A DNA stretch of 64,000 nucleotides from Haliclystus octoradiatus (lineage: Eukaryota; Cnidaria; Staurozoa; Stauromedusae; Haliclystidae), in NCBI GenBank assembly GCA_916610825.1, contig OU744452.1, positions 19,373,830 to 19,437,829 on the forward strand, given 5' to 3'. The notes beneath the pieces are model-generated. The model worked only from the letters and a program-made list of their open reading frames with translations, searched no databases and was not told the origin of the DNA. The translations under genes were made by a program, and so were the position numbers. This document shows positions 33,601 through 45,000 of this stretch, in pieces. Each line of letters opens with the position of its first letter. Position 1 is the stretch's first letter.

Positions 33601-36116
33601 TATCTGATATTCATCAAAATAGCAATTTAGATTCACCTAAATAAGTAAATAGAGTGGTATCAATCACCCCACCGAAGGCACCCGTAGATTTGCCTGACAG
33701 CATATACAACATGTTTTTTTCAATATATGGATAACTCACTTACTTGGACATGGCGGTAATGTGCATAAGATAGTCTTGGTTGGACTTCCAGCGCATTCGT
33801 TCCCTCCATTCTGTGGTGTAGGTTGATCACATTGTCTTTGATGAGAAGTAGCCCCACTTGCGCATGTCACACTGCACGACGAAGTTTGTTGCCAAGAACT
33901 CCATTCCCCGTGAACTAATGTCATAAATATCAAAACGGATAAATGTAACAATTGTAAAAATAACATCCATTTATAGCTACACTGAAAATAAATTATACAA
34001 TCAAATTTCTATTATTCCCAGCATGACCTTCAAGCAGAAAATGTAAAATGATGTGCTTGCTGTTTACATGATGGATTTTAAAAATAATATTATGAATAGA
34101 TGGATAATAGGTTTAAATTCGTTTGCGTAATTGTTTCTTTCGAATACAGCTACGGCATTAATGTAGTAGTTGGGAGTCTGATTCCATTGCCAAACGTCAT
34201 GGTAAACACATAGCGACCATGGGCATCCATAAGGTCTGACGCAAAGTTCCAAAACAGAGGCTTGAAAACCGGGAAGTTTCATGCCATGTTTCGAGCAATT
34301 TTTGTTTCTAGATGAAACGGAATTGTTTTTATAAAAAGAGTTATTTATGACTACCCGGCAATTTCAATTTGCATTATTCATGAGCTAAGATATCAAATCT
34401 TTAATCGTATTGGAATGATAATAGCTTTATTAAAATTTTTATATTTCCTTGTCTCTCGGTGTGATTTTAAATTATTCATAAATTTTTGAAAATAATTGTG
34501 ATCCTATGAACAAATCTCACTTCGCTGGAAGGAAAATCCTATTTAAACTATCCTTCTATGACAGCGAGAACATATTGTTTAGATTTTTGATTACAAAAGA
34601 GTTTATAGGAGAGATCAATTGATTTTGAAAATGTCGACGAGGAGAGCGCTAAAATAAGTCTTTTTGCGTCAGCCATCTTCATTCCCCATGTTGCATATCT
34701 TCGTCAGCAGTCTCGTCAGCAGTCTATGTAAGTCTATGGGTAGTACAAACTCTGGGTGAACAGAGGGCGGGGATGACACTTTAGAAAAAAGTGAAACACT
34801 CAAGAAGAAATCTGAAACTTCCTACCCCTAATTTTTTCTCAGCGTGAAAATGAACCCAAAAAGGATGGCAGATGCCCGTATTGCAGTCAATAGGAGTTAA
34901 CCCTCGTATTTGTAGCTTTAATATATACTAAAGTAGCTTTTGGAAATTAATAACATCTTGAGATATGAAGTACTTTGTTGATGCTAACTATAGTTAACCC
35001 CGTACCTAATCATCAAAAGTAGATGTTGCATATTTAATACAGATTGTAACGGCAGGCATCGTTGATGAAGTTTTACTTACCGACTGGTCCGTAATAGCAT
35101 TTTGCCTGAATATAGAAACAGAAAATAAATTTGAAAGTAATCATTTAAATATGCGAATGCATGTATAGCATTGGCACCTTCCATAACTATGTGAATTCCT
35201 ATTTATCTTTCGACTGCTAATCAGTGACAAATAATCAGTCAATATAATAACTATTCGTTGTTGAATATTGAAAATTCAAATCACTGTAGGGTCACTCGGT
35301 TCTTTCATGGATGACATCGCTACCGTTGGAAACGCATTATCTTTCGCAGCCTCGGCTGTATATAGCTACTGTGTCAGCCTCGGTGACGGATAAGTTTTCA
35401 AATTAGTCTATAAACACAACCGGGTTGTATCCCATGGTATTTACCCCCAATTACTTAATGGGTTAATAGTGGACATAAGAACGAGTGAAGCACCTGATAA
35501 AGTTGTAGCAACTTGGGCTTAACGTGGAAACGCTGAAAACTCTGATTCTCAGAGGGTTTGTTAACGAAAACGTTCTTTATTACGTGCATCAATGTCGGTG
35601 AAGTAATTTTGATGACTACTCATTTTCTACCTGCTTGCCGTTTCATGAAGCTATGCAATAGGTCCCATTAGCTCCTATGGCGCTGTGAGGGCAACTGCCT
35701 GTTATTTATAGCCATACAGCCGTTGGGACAAAAATAATGGATTGTATATTCGTATAGTTCACCTTTGCAAATACAAGGTAGTCTGTATTCTCCTTCATGA
35801 TTAATCTTGTCTTCATGTCAGCATCTTCATGTACACTAAGTAATATGCAGTTATTTTTTATCTTCTCTATTATGTAGTAGATAGCAGTACATTCTCCAAC
35901 TGCTTTACAAAAGTGAGAACAATAAACACTATTTAATGCAGATAGTGTTTGTAATACATTTGCAGTAGGATCTGTCTTGTTAGGAAAGTAAAACATCGGA
36001 ACTCTTTGGACTGATTGACAAAATGGAAGTAAAGGAATTGCGAATGATGGATTTTGAATGGATAAATGGAGCAACAGAAAGCACGTTGCTGTACTGGAAC
36101 GATTGATAAATGCCAT
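30473..36116 (-). CDS. Gene A: secreted PAN-like + two TSP1 repeats (spliced)
   Basis: Exons 36116-35763, 35105-35081, 33914-33744 and 30654-30473: 732 nt, 243 aa, intron phases 0, 1, 1. Residues about 1-26 are a signal peptide. The rest of exon 1 is a PAN/apple-like domain (VYCSHFCKAVGECTAIYY, NNCILLS). Two thrombospondin type-1 repeats follow. The first has WSSW and CSVTCASG, the usual C-mannosylation and O-fucosylation contexts. The second has WTGW, a Cys-rich insertion and NPAPQYGGAGC, and ends KWQCC-stop. TSP1 repeats generally bind matrix or cell-surface partners. The protein has no membrane anchor, so it is probably secreted. The third intron carries a 1.16-kb hAT-like insertion. Confidence 0.83.
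31093..32251. mobile_element. Non-autonomous hAT-like element, 1159 bp
   Basis: Left end CAGGGGTGGATCCAGCC, right end GGATCCGCCACTG (reverse complement CAGTGGCGGATCC). It is flanked by 8-bp direct repeats CTCAAGGA (31085-31092) and CTCGAGGA (32252-32259), 7 of 8 matching. CAG-type ends and an 8-bp duplication point to the hAT superfamily. There is no transposase ORF. It lies in intron 3 of gene A. A truncated inverted copy lies at 20430-21346. Confidence 0.85.
32380..32600 (+). repeat. Dispersed repeat, copy 1
   Basis: Shares TTTTTTCCTCAGCTTGAAAA, GGCAGATGCCCGTATTG and GATGCTNNCTATAGTTAACC blocks with 34790-35005. The inner part also resembles the MITE at 39306-39615. Non-coding, in intron 3 of gene A. 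Confidence 0.65.
33744..33914 (-). CDS. Gene A exon 3: TSP1 repeat
   Basis: 171 bp, phase 1 in and 1 out, acceptor ATGACATTAG, donor A|GTAAGT. Encodes HGEWSSWQQTSSCSVTCASG, RQC, PQNGGNEC, a LCTLPPC end and then P. This is a complete, canonical six-Cys TSP1 repeat. Confidence 0.92.
34170..34300 (-). pseudogene. Probable decayed FTP exon in an intron of gene A
   Basis: On the minus strand one frame gives VLELCVRPYG, the next gives HGRYVFTMTFGN, and the first frame resumes with YYINAVAVFE. Together these follow the order of an FTP C-terminal exon (Cys, GRY-V-, EV-VF end) and need two frameshifts. It lies between the micro-exon and the TSP1 exon of gene A. The match is short and was made by eye. 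Confidence 0.4.
34790..35005 (+). repeat. Dispersed repeat, copy 2
   Basis: Second copy of the 32380-32600 repeat in the same orientation, ending ..CTATAGTTAACCCCGTACC. In intron 2 of gene A. Confidence 0.65.
35081..35105 (-). CDS. Gene A exon 2: 25-nt micro-exon
   Basis: ATATTCAG|GCAAAATGC...CCAGTCG|GTAAGT encodes AKCYYGPV plus one base. Same length, phase and Cys position as the micro-exons of B and C (IECKPS). Confidence 0.85.
35763..36116 (-). CDS. Gene A exon 1: signal peptide + PAN-like domain
   Basis: 118 codons, donor GCAAAG|GTGAAC (phase 0). Hydrophobic start (TATCFLLLHLSIQNPSFA) followed by a Cys module with CSHFC..C and NNC. The ATG at 36116 lies only 3 bp after a strong acceptor (TTTCTTTCTATAG), which decides the start. 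Confidence 0.83.
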
Positions 36117-36119
36117 GAT

Positions 36120-36140
36120 CTATAGAAAGAAAATAAATTA
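36120..36140 (-). promoter_or_regulatory. Acceptor site immediately 5' of gene A ATG
   Basis: The minus strand reads TTATTTTCTTTCTATAG|ATC-ATG. An acceptor this close to the start fits a spliced-leader addition site or the end of a 5'-UTR intron. Confidence 0.5.
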
Positions 36141-36654
36141 CAAGGTATATAACATATCAAGATAACAAATATATATATAATACAGGATTGCCTTACCAAA
36201 GGCACCTATACCACTCTTTTACTTACAGACGAGTATAGTTCTTTTAACTAAGATAATAATTGTAAATGCTCTCTATTGATCTTGTGGCACAAGTGTGTAT
36301 ATAATTGTGTATGTAATTATCAAGCTGTTTTGTCTTGTATATATGTGAAGTTGTAATTCTATGTGTAATTTAAATAAGCACCCTATGTAATTACTGTAAT
36401 CTATATATGCTGTCTATCTGTAACGTAAATAAGAAATTAGATCCAGTTAATTCGTCGTTGTATTTGCTTGTTCTCAATGTTGTGATAGCAAAGCCAGTTA
36501 TAAATGACAGATCTCAGGCGCAAACAGGCCAAAGCGCCTTGCAGGCTTAAAGTTGAAAAGTGAATGCAATTTTTCAAGCTACAATTATTGATGTGAATCA
36601 GTGCATATTTGAAGACCACGCGCAAGGGTGCACCGGCCAATTTTATGCCGTTAA

Positions 36655-36735
36655 CGTAGCTATATCTACATAGAAAAACTTTATTTTCTGTACTGAAACG
36701 AAGCTAGAACACATTAATTATTACAAATTGTCACA
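36655..36735 (-). repeat. Fragment of the 13471/19261 dispersed repeat
   Basis: The reverse complement of TGTAGATATAGCTACGTTAA and the flanking ATAAAATAAAGTTTTTCTA block, as at about 14930-14995 and 20035-20090. Confidence 0.6.
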
Positions 36736-36929
36736 ATACAATCCCTCTCTACCATTCTCCATCCATCACACGAATATGTTAATTTTTCTTAATTCGGTTT
36801 TAATCAATAAAAAAATCAGTAAACAATGTAAATAGAGCTATGCAACCGTTTTTCGTACACAATTGCTATATATCGGGCCTCTGTATGTATTGATAGATGT
36901 AAATTGTATATTGTTGATTTTCTCAGTTA

Positions 36930-37807
36930 GGCTAGGGTTATATGGACGCACCGAACTCAATTGATTCATTCATTCGAATTAAATCTCATGATAGCGCGCT
37001 TCGTATAACACCATTCGGTTCATCAACATTCCTCAAAAAACATTAAATGCGTCAAGCTAGCTCCGCATGTCAAGGCTTGACGTGCGGAGCTCTTCTCCAT
37101 GAATTAAATTCATCGGCGGGTTATACGAGCGAGCTATCATCGCACCGAACTAAATACATTCGACTCACGGTGCCGTGACTGAGCCCCTATATCTACCTTA
37201 TATGGCAATAAACCGGGGGATGTGCAAATCATAAATTATTTTAAAGGATGTTTCCATGGCAATACGATAGAAAGAGCATCGCTTTTGGGATGTTGTTATG
37301 GTGACTTGTTTATATGATTGAAAGATGGCTGACAGGGAAGCTGATGTTTTCCAAAATCATGATTTAAAACATTTTAAAAACGTTTTATTTTAGTCAATCA
37401 CAATGCATCAGCACTAGAATTGGGGTCGCTTTTATCATAATATGTTATTATAATGGAAATTTGCATTTAATTTGCTCTGAGTACTATGCCTTGATAGAAC
37501 AAAAACTGTCTCCCATAAAAATGCTTGCAAACCTGTGAGATTACTACTTCATACAAGTTTCAAACTATAGATAGGCAAAATAGAACGGAAAAATCGCTGA
37601 AAATGAAAAATAATGCAAACAAAACACTCTGGTTTCAAATCATGCGGTGTAATTCCAAGAAAACTACTTCCTATCACGTGACATTTTGGCCAGTTTTTAA
37701 AGATCGTCGACATTCGGTTCGTCTGTATAACCCCAAATGCAAATTTAATGCAATTCGGTGTCACACCTAATTCGAATTCAGTTCGGTCCGTCCATATAAC
37801 CCTAGCC
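36930..37807. mobile_element. PIF/Harbinger-like non-autonomous element, 878 bp
   Basis: The ends are GGCTAGGGTTATATGGACGC and its inverse (..GTCCGTCCATATAACCCTAG plus CC), flanked by TTA on both sides (36927-36929, 37808-37810). Long inverted ends and a 3-bp TTA duplication fit PIF/Harbinger. Inside are a small hairpin (AGCTCCGCATGTCAAG..., about 37059-37092) and a segment (about 37308-37440) also present at 53410-53545. The short ORFs inside look like chance. Confidence 0.65.
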
Positions 37808-37810
37808 TTA

Positions 37811-39297
37811 GTACCGTCTGATGATCGCTTAAAGTGTGAAAAGGCTATGCATCATTCTTTTGTATCTATAAAATATGATTAAATTAATTTACCATTTTCT
37901 ATTTTTAATGACTTAAAAATGTTATTGCATTTTGAAACATAAAAAAGTAATTTCTGTAAAGAATATATATATAGAGTTCGATATTTTAGATAAAGTCGAG
38001 GCAGAGATGAACTTCTCTGGATATGAACCGAACAGATTAAATCGGATCCGATGTCGGGTTGCTCAGGCATCGGAGTTAATCCTCCCTAAAGTGTTGTAGT
38101 GATCATTACATTATTCAATTATTTTGAGTAATCCACAGTCTATGAGGATCGTGATCAATTATCGGCTTTGTCACTTTTTCATTTATATAACTATGCAAGG
38201 ATTTCATTTTAATCATCAATTTAGAGATAGTTATTTATGATCAGAAAACAGTTAAATGTTCAAAATATTTTATTTGGTTGTAAATTTCAAATTACAACAT
38301 GCCTTCAAATTGAAATTTCATTCTATAATCGTATTAGTTTGTAAAATTTATAATTGATGATTATTTTTCCTATGAATTCATTCTCTTGTTGCTTTGAATG
38401 AAAGTATATAAATTTTGAAGTAGTACAGCATTTCAATTAAAGGAGAAGGGAATGTGTTCGGAGTATATAAGCTCAACGATATAAATCAGTTTGATGTTTT
38501 GAAATAGAGCTATATAGCAATCAGGTTCTAAAATTCATTAGCTTGGAATAACCTAATAACCTACCTTGTAATTCTGACCAATATCATTATCCTTAAAAAT
38601 AAGAAGAAGTTTCATGTATAAGTTATTGATGAACTCAAGTATGTCTGATCTCCATTCTTACAAATGCATAACTAAAAGTTTGTACTTTATACCAATTATT
38701 AGCTAAACTCAATATTTTGAGTTATATGTCGAAATAGCCTCCAATAAAAAACTATTTGAAAATGTTTACTCACAACTGAGAAAATATTAGTACGGCCTAT
38801 TGTACGTGTAAAACATTATTTGAGGAAATGACATAACAAACACGTTTTTGATTTGGCCGCCATTTGTTTGTTGGGAAGATATGAATATAACTCATTACGC
38901 ATGCTTTCTATATCACGGAAAATAATGTACTCAATCAATAATATAGAAAGTTTAATAATATAAGTTTGAAAAACGTTTTACAAAGTTTAGAAAATAGGAG
39001 ATTGTTCAACTTGTATATTTTTTAAATATATAGATATGTATAATATTCCTCGTTATTCTACTACTCTAAAAACATTTATTGCATGGAGGCTTTGTTATAA
39101 TACATTCCATTATACATCCGATAAATGTATGATGTTTGAATTATTAAAATTTAATAAATATTTAATTTGCATTAGTCACACGATCAACAATATTTGCTAT
39201 ATATGAATATTGAATATTGAATATTTAGTAATTACACCAAGATGTTTATAATCAATCAGCTTTTGTAGTCATTCAAGTATATGCCTGAACTTTGAAA
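37811..39297. other. Intergenic, no gene recognised
   Basis: AT-rich sequence without supported exons or repeats. Confidence 0.4.
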
Positions 39298-39305
39298 TCA
39301 CAATC

Positions 39306-39615
39306 CCCGGGGGGGGGGGTAACTCTAGCTCTTCAGGGACGGAGGGGTGCCATTTTTGAAAAACATGAAGTACCCAAAAAGTTCCAAAAATTCTGTTGAT
39401 GTTACCAAAAAGCTCTAGCAGGTTGATTGATTTTAAGTAAATACACAAAAATGACTCAAAATTTTTTCAAAAATTCTTGAAAAAGTCAAAAATAGGATAC
39501 CCAAAAGCTATAAAATTTCAAATCTCATACCCAAAAAGTTTTTTCTCAGCTGGAAAATGGACCCCAAAAAGTGGCACGTCCCCATATAGCCGTAATAGTG
39601 AAGTTAGCCCCCGGG
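39306..39615. mobile_element. MITE with 8-bp target duplication, 310 bp
   Basis: Begins CCCGGGGG...TAACT and ends AAGTTAGCCCCCGGG, flanked by perfect 8-bp direct repeats TCACAATC (39298-39305 and 39616-39623). The interior resembles the repeats at 32380 and 34790. An 8-bp duplication suits hAT, P or Merlin-type elements; the CCCGGG ends are not the usual hAT CAG, so I leave the superfamily open. Confidence 0.8.
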
Positions 39616-39623
39616 TCACAATC

Positions 39624-40913
39624 ATAGCAATCTGTAAAAGATTACCTATTATACCATATAGCTAGATTCAATGTCATGCATTATATGCTGGGACATCCTT
39701 CTATACAAATTAGAAAATATATACTAACTAGTGAAATGAACCCGCTCCGCTGGGTGAAATTTGAAAATAACAAAAAGAAAACCTAATTGCTAGAAGTTAG
39801 CCCAAATGATAAATAAACAACAGAACTGAAGGTCAGTCGGGTGTGAAAGATATTGCGAGACGAACTTTCGTTCTTTCTATGGAGTAGCAATAGAAATCCT
39901 ACGAAAAAATACCCTTCAGGCCGTCAATTGAAGGAATAAAAAGATATTAACATTAAACATGGCCTATGTTGCCGCAAAACATTATAAGATACCCCACGAA
40001 ATGTATGGATTTGATACGTTTACCTTGAGAAGCGTGAAACTCGAATACAGTAGATACAAAGAGACATACATCGACGTTTATATAGTAGATAACAAATTAT
40101 ACAATGTACAATTACACGTAAAAATATTTTAAGAAATGATATAACAACGAGTTATATATGAGCGCCATTTATTTGTTAGACAATATTAATATAAATCATG
40201 GGCAAGGTTTTGATATCACGAAACATGCCCTACTCAGTCAATAATGTAGAGCATGGTAACATAAATTCGAAAAATATGTATTCCGAAAGTATGAGATTTA
40301 TTGATCACTATATATGATTAAAATATATTGATAAACATTCAATGCTTCATGCATGGTTTTATTAAAGCCCTGGGAGAACGACGGTAACATTTGCGCGACT
40401 TTTAAATCCTTCCAAAATCTTTTTCGTTTAGCCACTCTTTCGATTTTGTCTGACGTGTTGCATCGTCTATTTTACTTATCGCATCGTGTTTGATGCGATG
40501 TATCGAACTTTTTTTGAGGGATCACATCATAGTATATGTCAGCGCGTTATAGGAATATAGACCAACGAGTTTTCCAGATATCCATATGGTTGATGTAAAG
40601 ATGATATTCAGATTATTTGTTGTTCAAGAAAGCAAGAAATTTATTCACTAACATACTGTTACATCTCAGGAATATAAAAAATATTTCTGGATTAGTTACA
40701 GATACTTTTGGAGATCAAAATAAGTTTTTCTCATAGTTTCTCATTTGCCATCATGCAGAAATCCATTATATGATTAGTTGATCTGTTAGCTTTACTGAGT
40801 TGTTTCTTCCCACTAAAATCAATACCATAATAGAAAAAACGAAAAAGTAACAAATTTGTAAAGCCGAATCATATATTCTTGTCTAACAAGAGTATATAAA
40901 GCCCGGGTATAAA
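39624..40913. other. Intergenic, no gene recognised
   Basis: AT-rich, nothing supported. Confidence 0.4.
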
Positions 40914-41420
40914 TCAACGAATAAAACTCGACATTATCTCAATTTGATTTTTTGACAGAAGATGATGATATAGCATTAATTTCCAAATCAGAAATAATAC
41001 ATGTTCTCTGCACGCAGTTTCAACAAGGTTAGTGATGAAGTCTCTGGATACATTGCTTAGTGTTGTTTCCATGCTAATCAACCTACGCTTCAGTCTGTTC
41101 ATTTTCCTGATATTTGGAAATATTCCTCTGTTAGTAATTTGCGATATGTATCTGAACTAACGTAGAGTTCTGCTGCTGCACAATTAGCCAATCATGATCT
41201 ATCAAATAATATCATTCAATATAATGCATCAGCCTACAGAATATAGCACAGCACTGGAGTCACACTGTTAGTCATGCTTGGTCTAAGTTCAGCATTCAAA
41301 ACCGTTTCCAAAAATGCTCATCATTGTAAATTTAATTGTGGAATTAAGGGGCAATGTCCAACATGTATTAAGTCGTATCTCCGAGGACGTTATATTAGAC
41401 GAGCATGTTAGATTCCCATA
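40914..41420 (+). pseudogene. Decayed non-LTR reverse transcriptase relic
   Basis: Fragments in plus-strand frames follow the order of a CR1/Jockey-type RT: FDFLTEDDDIALISKSEII, LQSVHFPDIWK, SNLRYVSEL, AAAQLANHDLSNN, YNASAYRI-stop-HSTGVTLLVML (compare QSAYR..HSTETALL), GLSSAFKTVS (compare DLSAAFDTV), CGIKG and CIKSYLRGR. Several stops, and the catalytic Asp of DLSAAFD is changed. Sequence to about 41650 may also belong to it. Confidence 0.7.
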
Positions 41421-41781
41421 AATTGTTTACAGATATTCAACGGTTTTGGTAACATGCAGTTAATGACATTGTGGCTTATTTCGTGCTTCAGAGCATGGCA
41501 TAAAAACAATTGTAAAGCATGAAATGAGGCATTTATCGAAGGTTGACAAGGATGAAGTTTCTTACAAGAGACAGCAGTTTACAACTTTTGTCACAAAATC
41601 ACAGAGGAAATCATGCTGTGATATCTTGGGAACCCTCTAGGGCCTGTTTTTGTTCTTCGAAAAGCACCATACATTGTTTCTGTTCATAATATTTAATTTC
41701 GAAACCTTTACAATCTCCTAAGATATAGTTTTGAACCCTGGAAGAATAATTATTATACACAACAAGGCCTATGAATTATTT

Positions 41782-41787
41782 TTTATT
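41782..41787 (-). terminator. Poly(A) signal of gene B
   Basis: AATAAA on the minus strand about 150 bp after the gene B stop. Confidence 0.45.
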
Positions 41788-41934
41788 TTACTTCTCCCAA
41801 CGTTCACGATAATATTATGCATCAGTATATCCAGGGTAAACATTTGTAATCACTTCACATTTCTATAGTGAATTAACAACTCGGAAAAATGTAAATAAGC
41901 AACGCAGTTGCTTACAATAGCAAATATGAATCTA

Positions 41935-42088
41935 TCACATCAAATTAGTTCCAAAGATTCTGACTTCAGCTAAGCTGAGAGTGGCTGATGGTGATTTGAT
42001 GGTGATAACTAAATAGCGTCCATATACAGGTACTCCGCACTCCAAAGAACGGATTAACTCAATAGAATAAGGGACATCTTTCTCGCAG
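41935..42088 (-). CDS. Gene B exon 5: FTP domain, C-terminal part
   Basis: Acceptor TTTTACATAG, phase 2 in. Encodes CEKDVPYSIELIRSLEC, VYGRYLVITI and LSLAEVRIFGTNLM and then TGA. Collinear with exon 4 of gene D. Confidence 0.92.
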
Positions 42089-45000
42089 CTATGTAAAAAA
42101 ATAAAATACATACTGTAGTATGTAATTTGATATTGTTCATTGTAACTTATCTTCCTGTTCTCAGTTGTATATCTGTGAGAAGTGTTTTATTTAGAATGTT
42201 TTTAATGTATGATGTCATGTGGTATTTTTGCTATTGTGCATGTTGTTCACGTGATTTTATTGCTCTGTAATGCATGGGTATTCATTTGATAACTATTTGA
42301 GCTATTGTGATTTGTGCTTTGTATTGTCATGTGACTAGTAATTGTTTTATAGATTTTGTGGTCGTGTTGCTTCACCCTCTTGAGTCAGATCGTCGTAGAA
42401 AATGCATCGTTTATATTTGAAACTATTCACTATTCAATACTAAATACTTACATCTGCTCTTGATCAAGGGTTTCTTGAGGCATTGGAACATCTTGTGCCT
42501 TGATTGTGAACAAGTGAAGACGTTCAGAGCAACAATCAGCACGATTATAAATCATTACTTTTGTGACCTTGTGAGGTTCTTGAAGATCAACTTGCCACCA
42601 TGGGCTCTGCTGTTCTAGGGTGGAAGAAATTCCACGGTTGTCAATATTCTGATCTCTATTTCCATCAATTGCAAATGAGCACGTTAGAATCCAAGTATGG
42701 GGGAAATCACTACTTTGACTGCACTCTTTACCAACCAATGAAATCTCTAATAAAATTCAAATATATTAAGAGTATTATCAGACTTGAGGGGTTATTTTGA
42801 GGTAATTGAACTAAACCAGAGGCATCTATTTAAAAGAGTTGGGACGCTCATGCCATTTTTTATCTTATTGGCCTACACCGGAGAACGTTTTAAACAGTGC
42901 GTGCGGTAAAAATTTGCACTGTGTGATATGATCTGTGATCGTTTAACAAGAGTAGCGTGTATTACAACCATTTAATTGTTATCTTTTTCAATATATATTT
43001 GCTGGACTCAACAAATTAGCCTAAAAAGGTAATTCAATGTATACTATGTTATCGACCTCATGAGGATGTTGATCGACAGTAAATAAATACTGATCAATGT
43101 TATTGGAATTGCTACATGGAAAAGAAGTTCTTGAATTTTTCTATTGCAGCCAAACATTCCATTTTCTATTTCTTGTCCCCAGTTGAATTAGTAAACAATA
43201 CTTTTATTTCGATTAAAAGGGGGCAATTTATTTCGGGGCAATTGGTAACCGTTAGTAGTAATTTTGAATTTTGGACAGTATAAATAAAAAATATCTGCAC
43301 ACCCCAACGTCCCAATTTTTAAACAAAAGCTGCGTATACTATCAGAGTTCTCACTCATATGTTACAGTTCATCGATTGTTTGTAATTGATAGATTACCAC
43401 CCTGATTGGTAAACATAATTAAAAGCCGTCTAGTAATCAATGATTAATGACTAATAATCGTTAAATGTTTTTAATAAATAATTATGATTATGATGATGAT
43501 GGTGATGATAATGATGATAATTTGGCACTAAGAGTCAATCAGAAATCATAAAGTTGGTAAACTCTCATTTTATTAGACAATTAACACCTACCTGGGCATG
43601 GATGTGTATTGCATGGTACATCCCTCTCTGTTTTTTCACTGCATTGTTCTCCATTGCAAGAGGGTGGGACACATTCTCGTTTCTGAATCATCGATCCACT
43701 GTTATATTGTGCTGAACAAGCAGATGCATTCTGCCAAGGTTTGTAAGTTGCATTGACTGAATAAAATATTGCAGGGCTGTTTACAGAAGTAGCTCAATAC
43801 ACCAGCAGGAGCTCTTACAAGATGCAGCGGAAACACATTAATTGAATATATTACTTTGAAAGTGTTTTAATCTAATCTAGGTGGTATTAGAAAAGGTTTC
43901 AAAATTTAATAGCCCGGAGCTAACTATCTTCTTCAGCGTCATAGTGTTTGTAATGACAACGACATTGATTCAATTAATCTGATTGAGTTAAAGCTGTAAC
44001 GCCTGTAACGCTGTCAACTAAGAACAATTCCCGGTTTCAAAAACACAATTGATAATGTAGTTTTGAACATGATATATCACGATTGAGAATTAAAAGGAAA
44101 CTTTGCGACAATCGCTTAATATATAATTGATGAACATCAGTCTGGCAACATAACAATAGAACAAAAACACAGAATAGTTTACCTAATTTTGATGGCTTGC
44201 ATTCGATCTATGAAGATAATGGAAGTAATATTTAATACAAACTTCGAAGCACTCATCATTCATTAAAATACTAATTCCAAAATTATTACATATCTATATA
44301 GAGTCCATAGTGAACAATTGGAGATAAGAGTTACATATCTTATAATTTGTTGAGTATAATGTTTTGAAAAATATTAGCTTTGAGTTTGTAACAGTCTCAA
44401 AGCAATTTTTACAAACTGACAAAATAATGAAGTCACTCATTCCTGAATAGCTTACCCACGGTTATATCCCATGAATCTTAAATAAAAATAATAGTTTATA
44501 GTTAATGAATGGAACATCCTGTTTTGCGAAAAATATAGCAATTATTAATGGATTTTTCAACGAACAACTTCATGTAAAAATTCAATAAAATTGATCAATT
44601 GAAAATTAAGCTAAAGTTATTTATAGCCTGAAGATGCAGATTTCATGAGACAAAAACTTATGGGAAATCATGCAATGTCAGTATAACATTGATATAATAA
44701 TTAGGCCAATAGTTCTAAACTTAATCCTCATCTCTCTTATAAACATACAAAGAATTCAATTCATGACAACTAGTGAGAAATGATTAACCATTGGATGAAG
44801 AATTTCTACTATAATACAATACCATCCGCGTAAAAATATTGCAAAACACAAATTCCATTTTGGCATCCGTAAAGTCTACCATTATTTTTGTATTATTCAT
44901 GTCATTTATCTTTTGTGGAAAATGCATCAGCTGAACTGTTTGTTATATTTGAACTGATTAATAATAGTTTTCATGCTAATTATCATTTAAACAGCACTGA

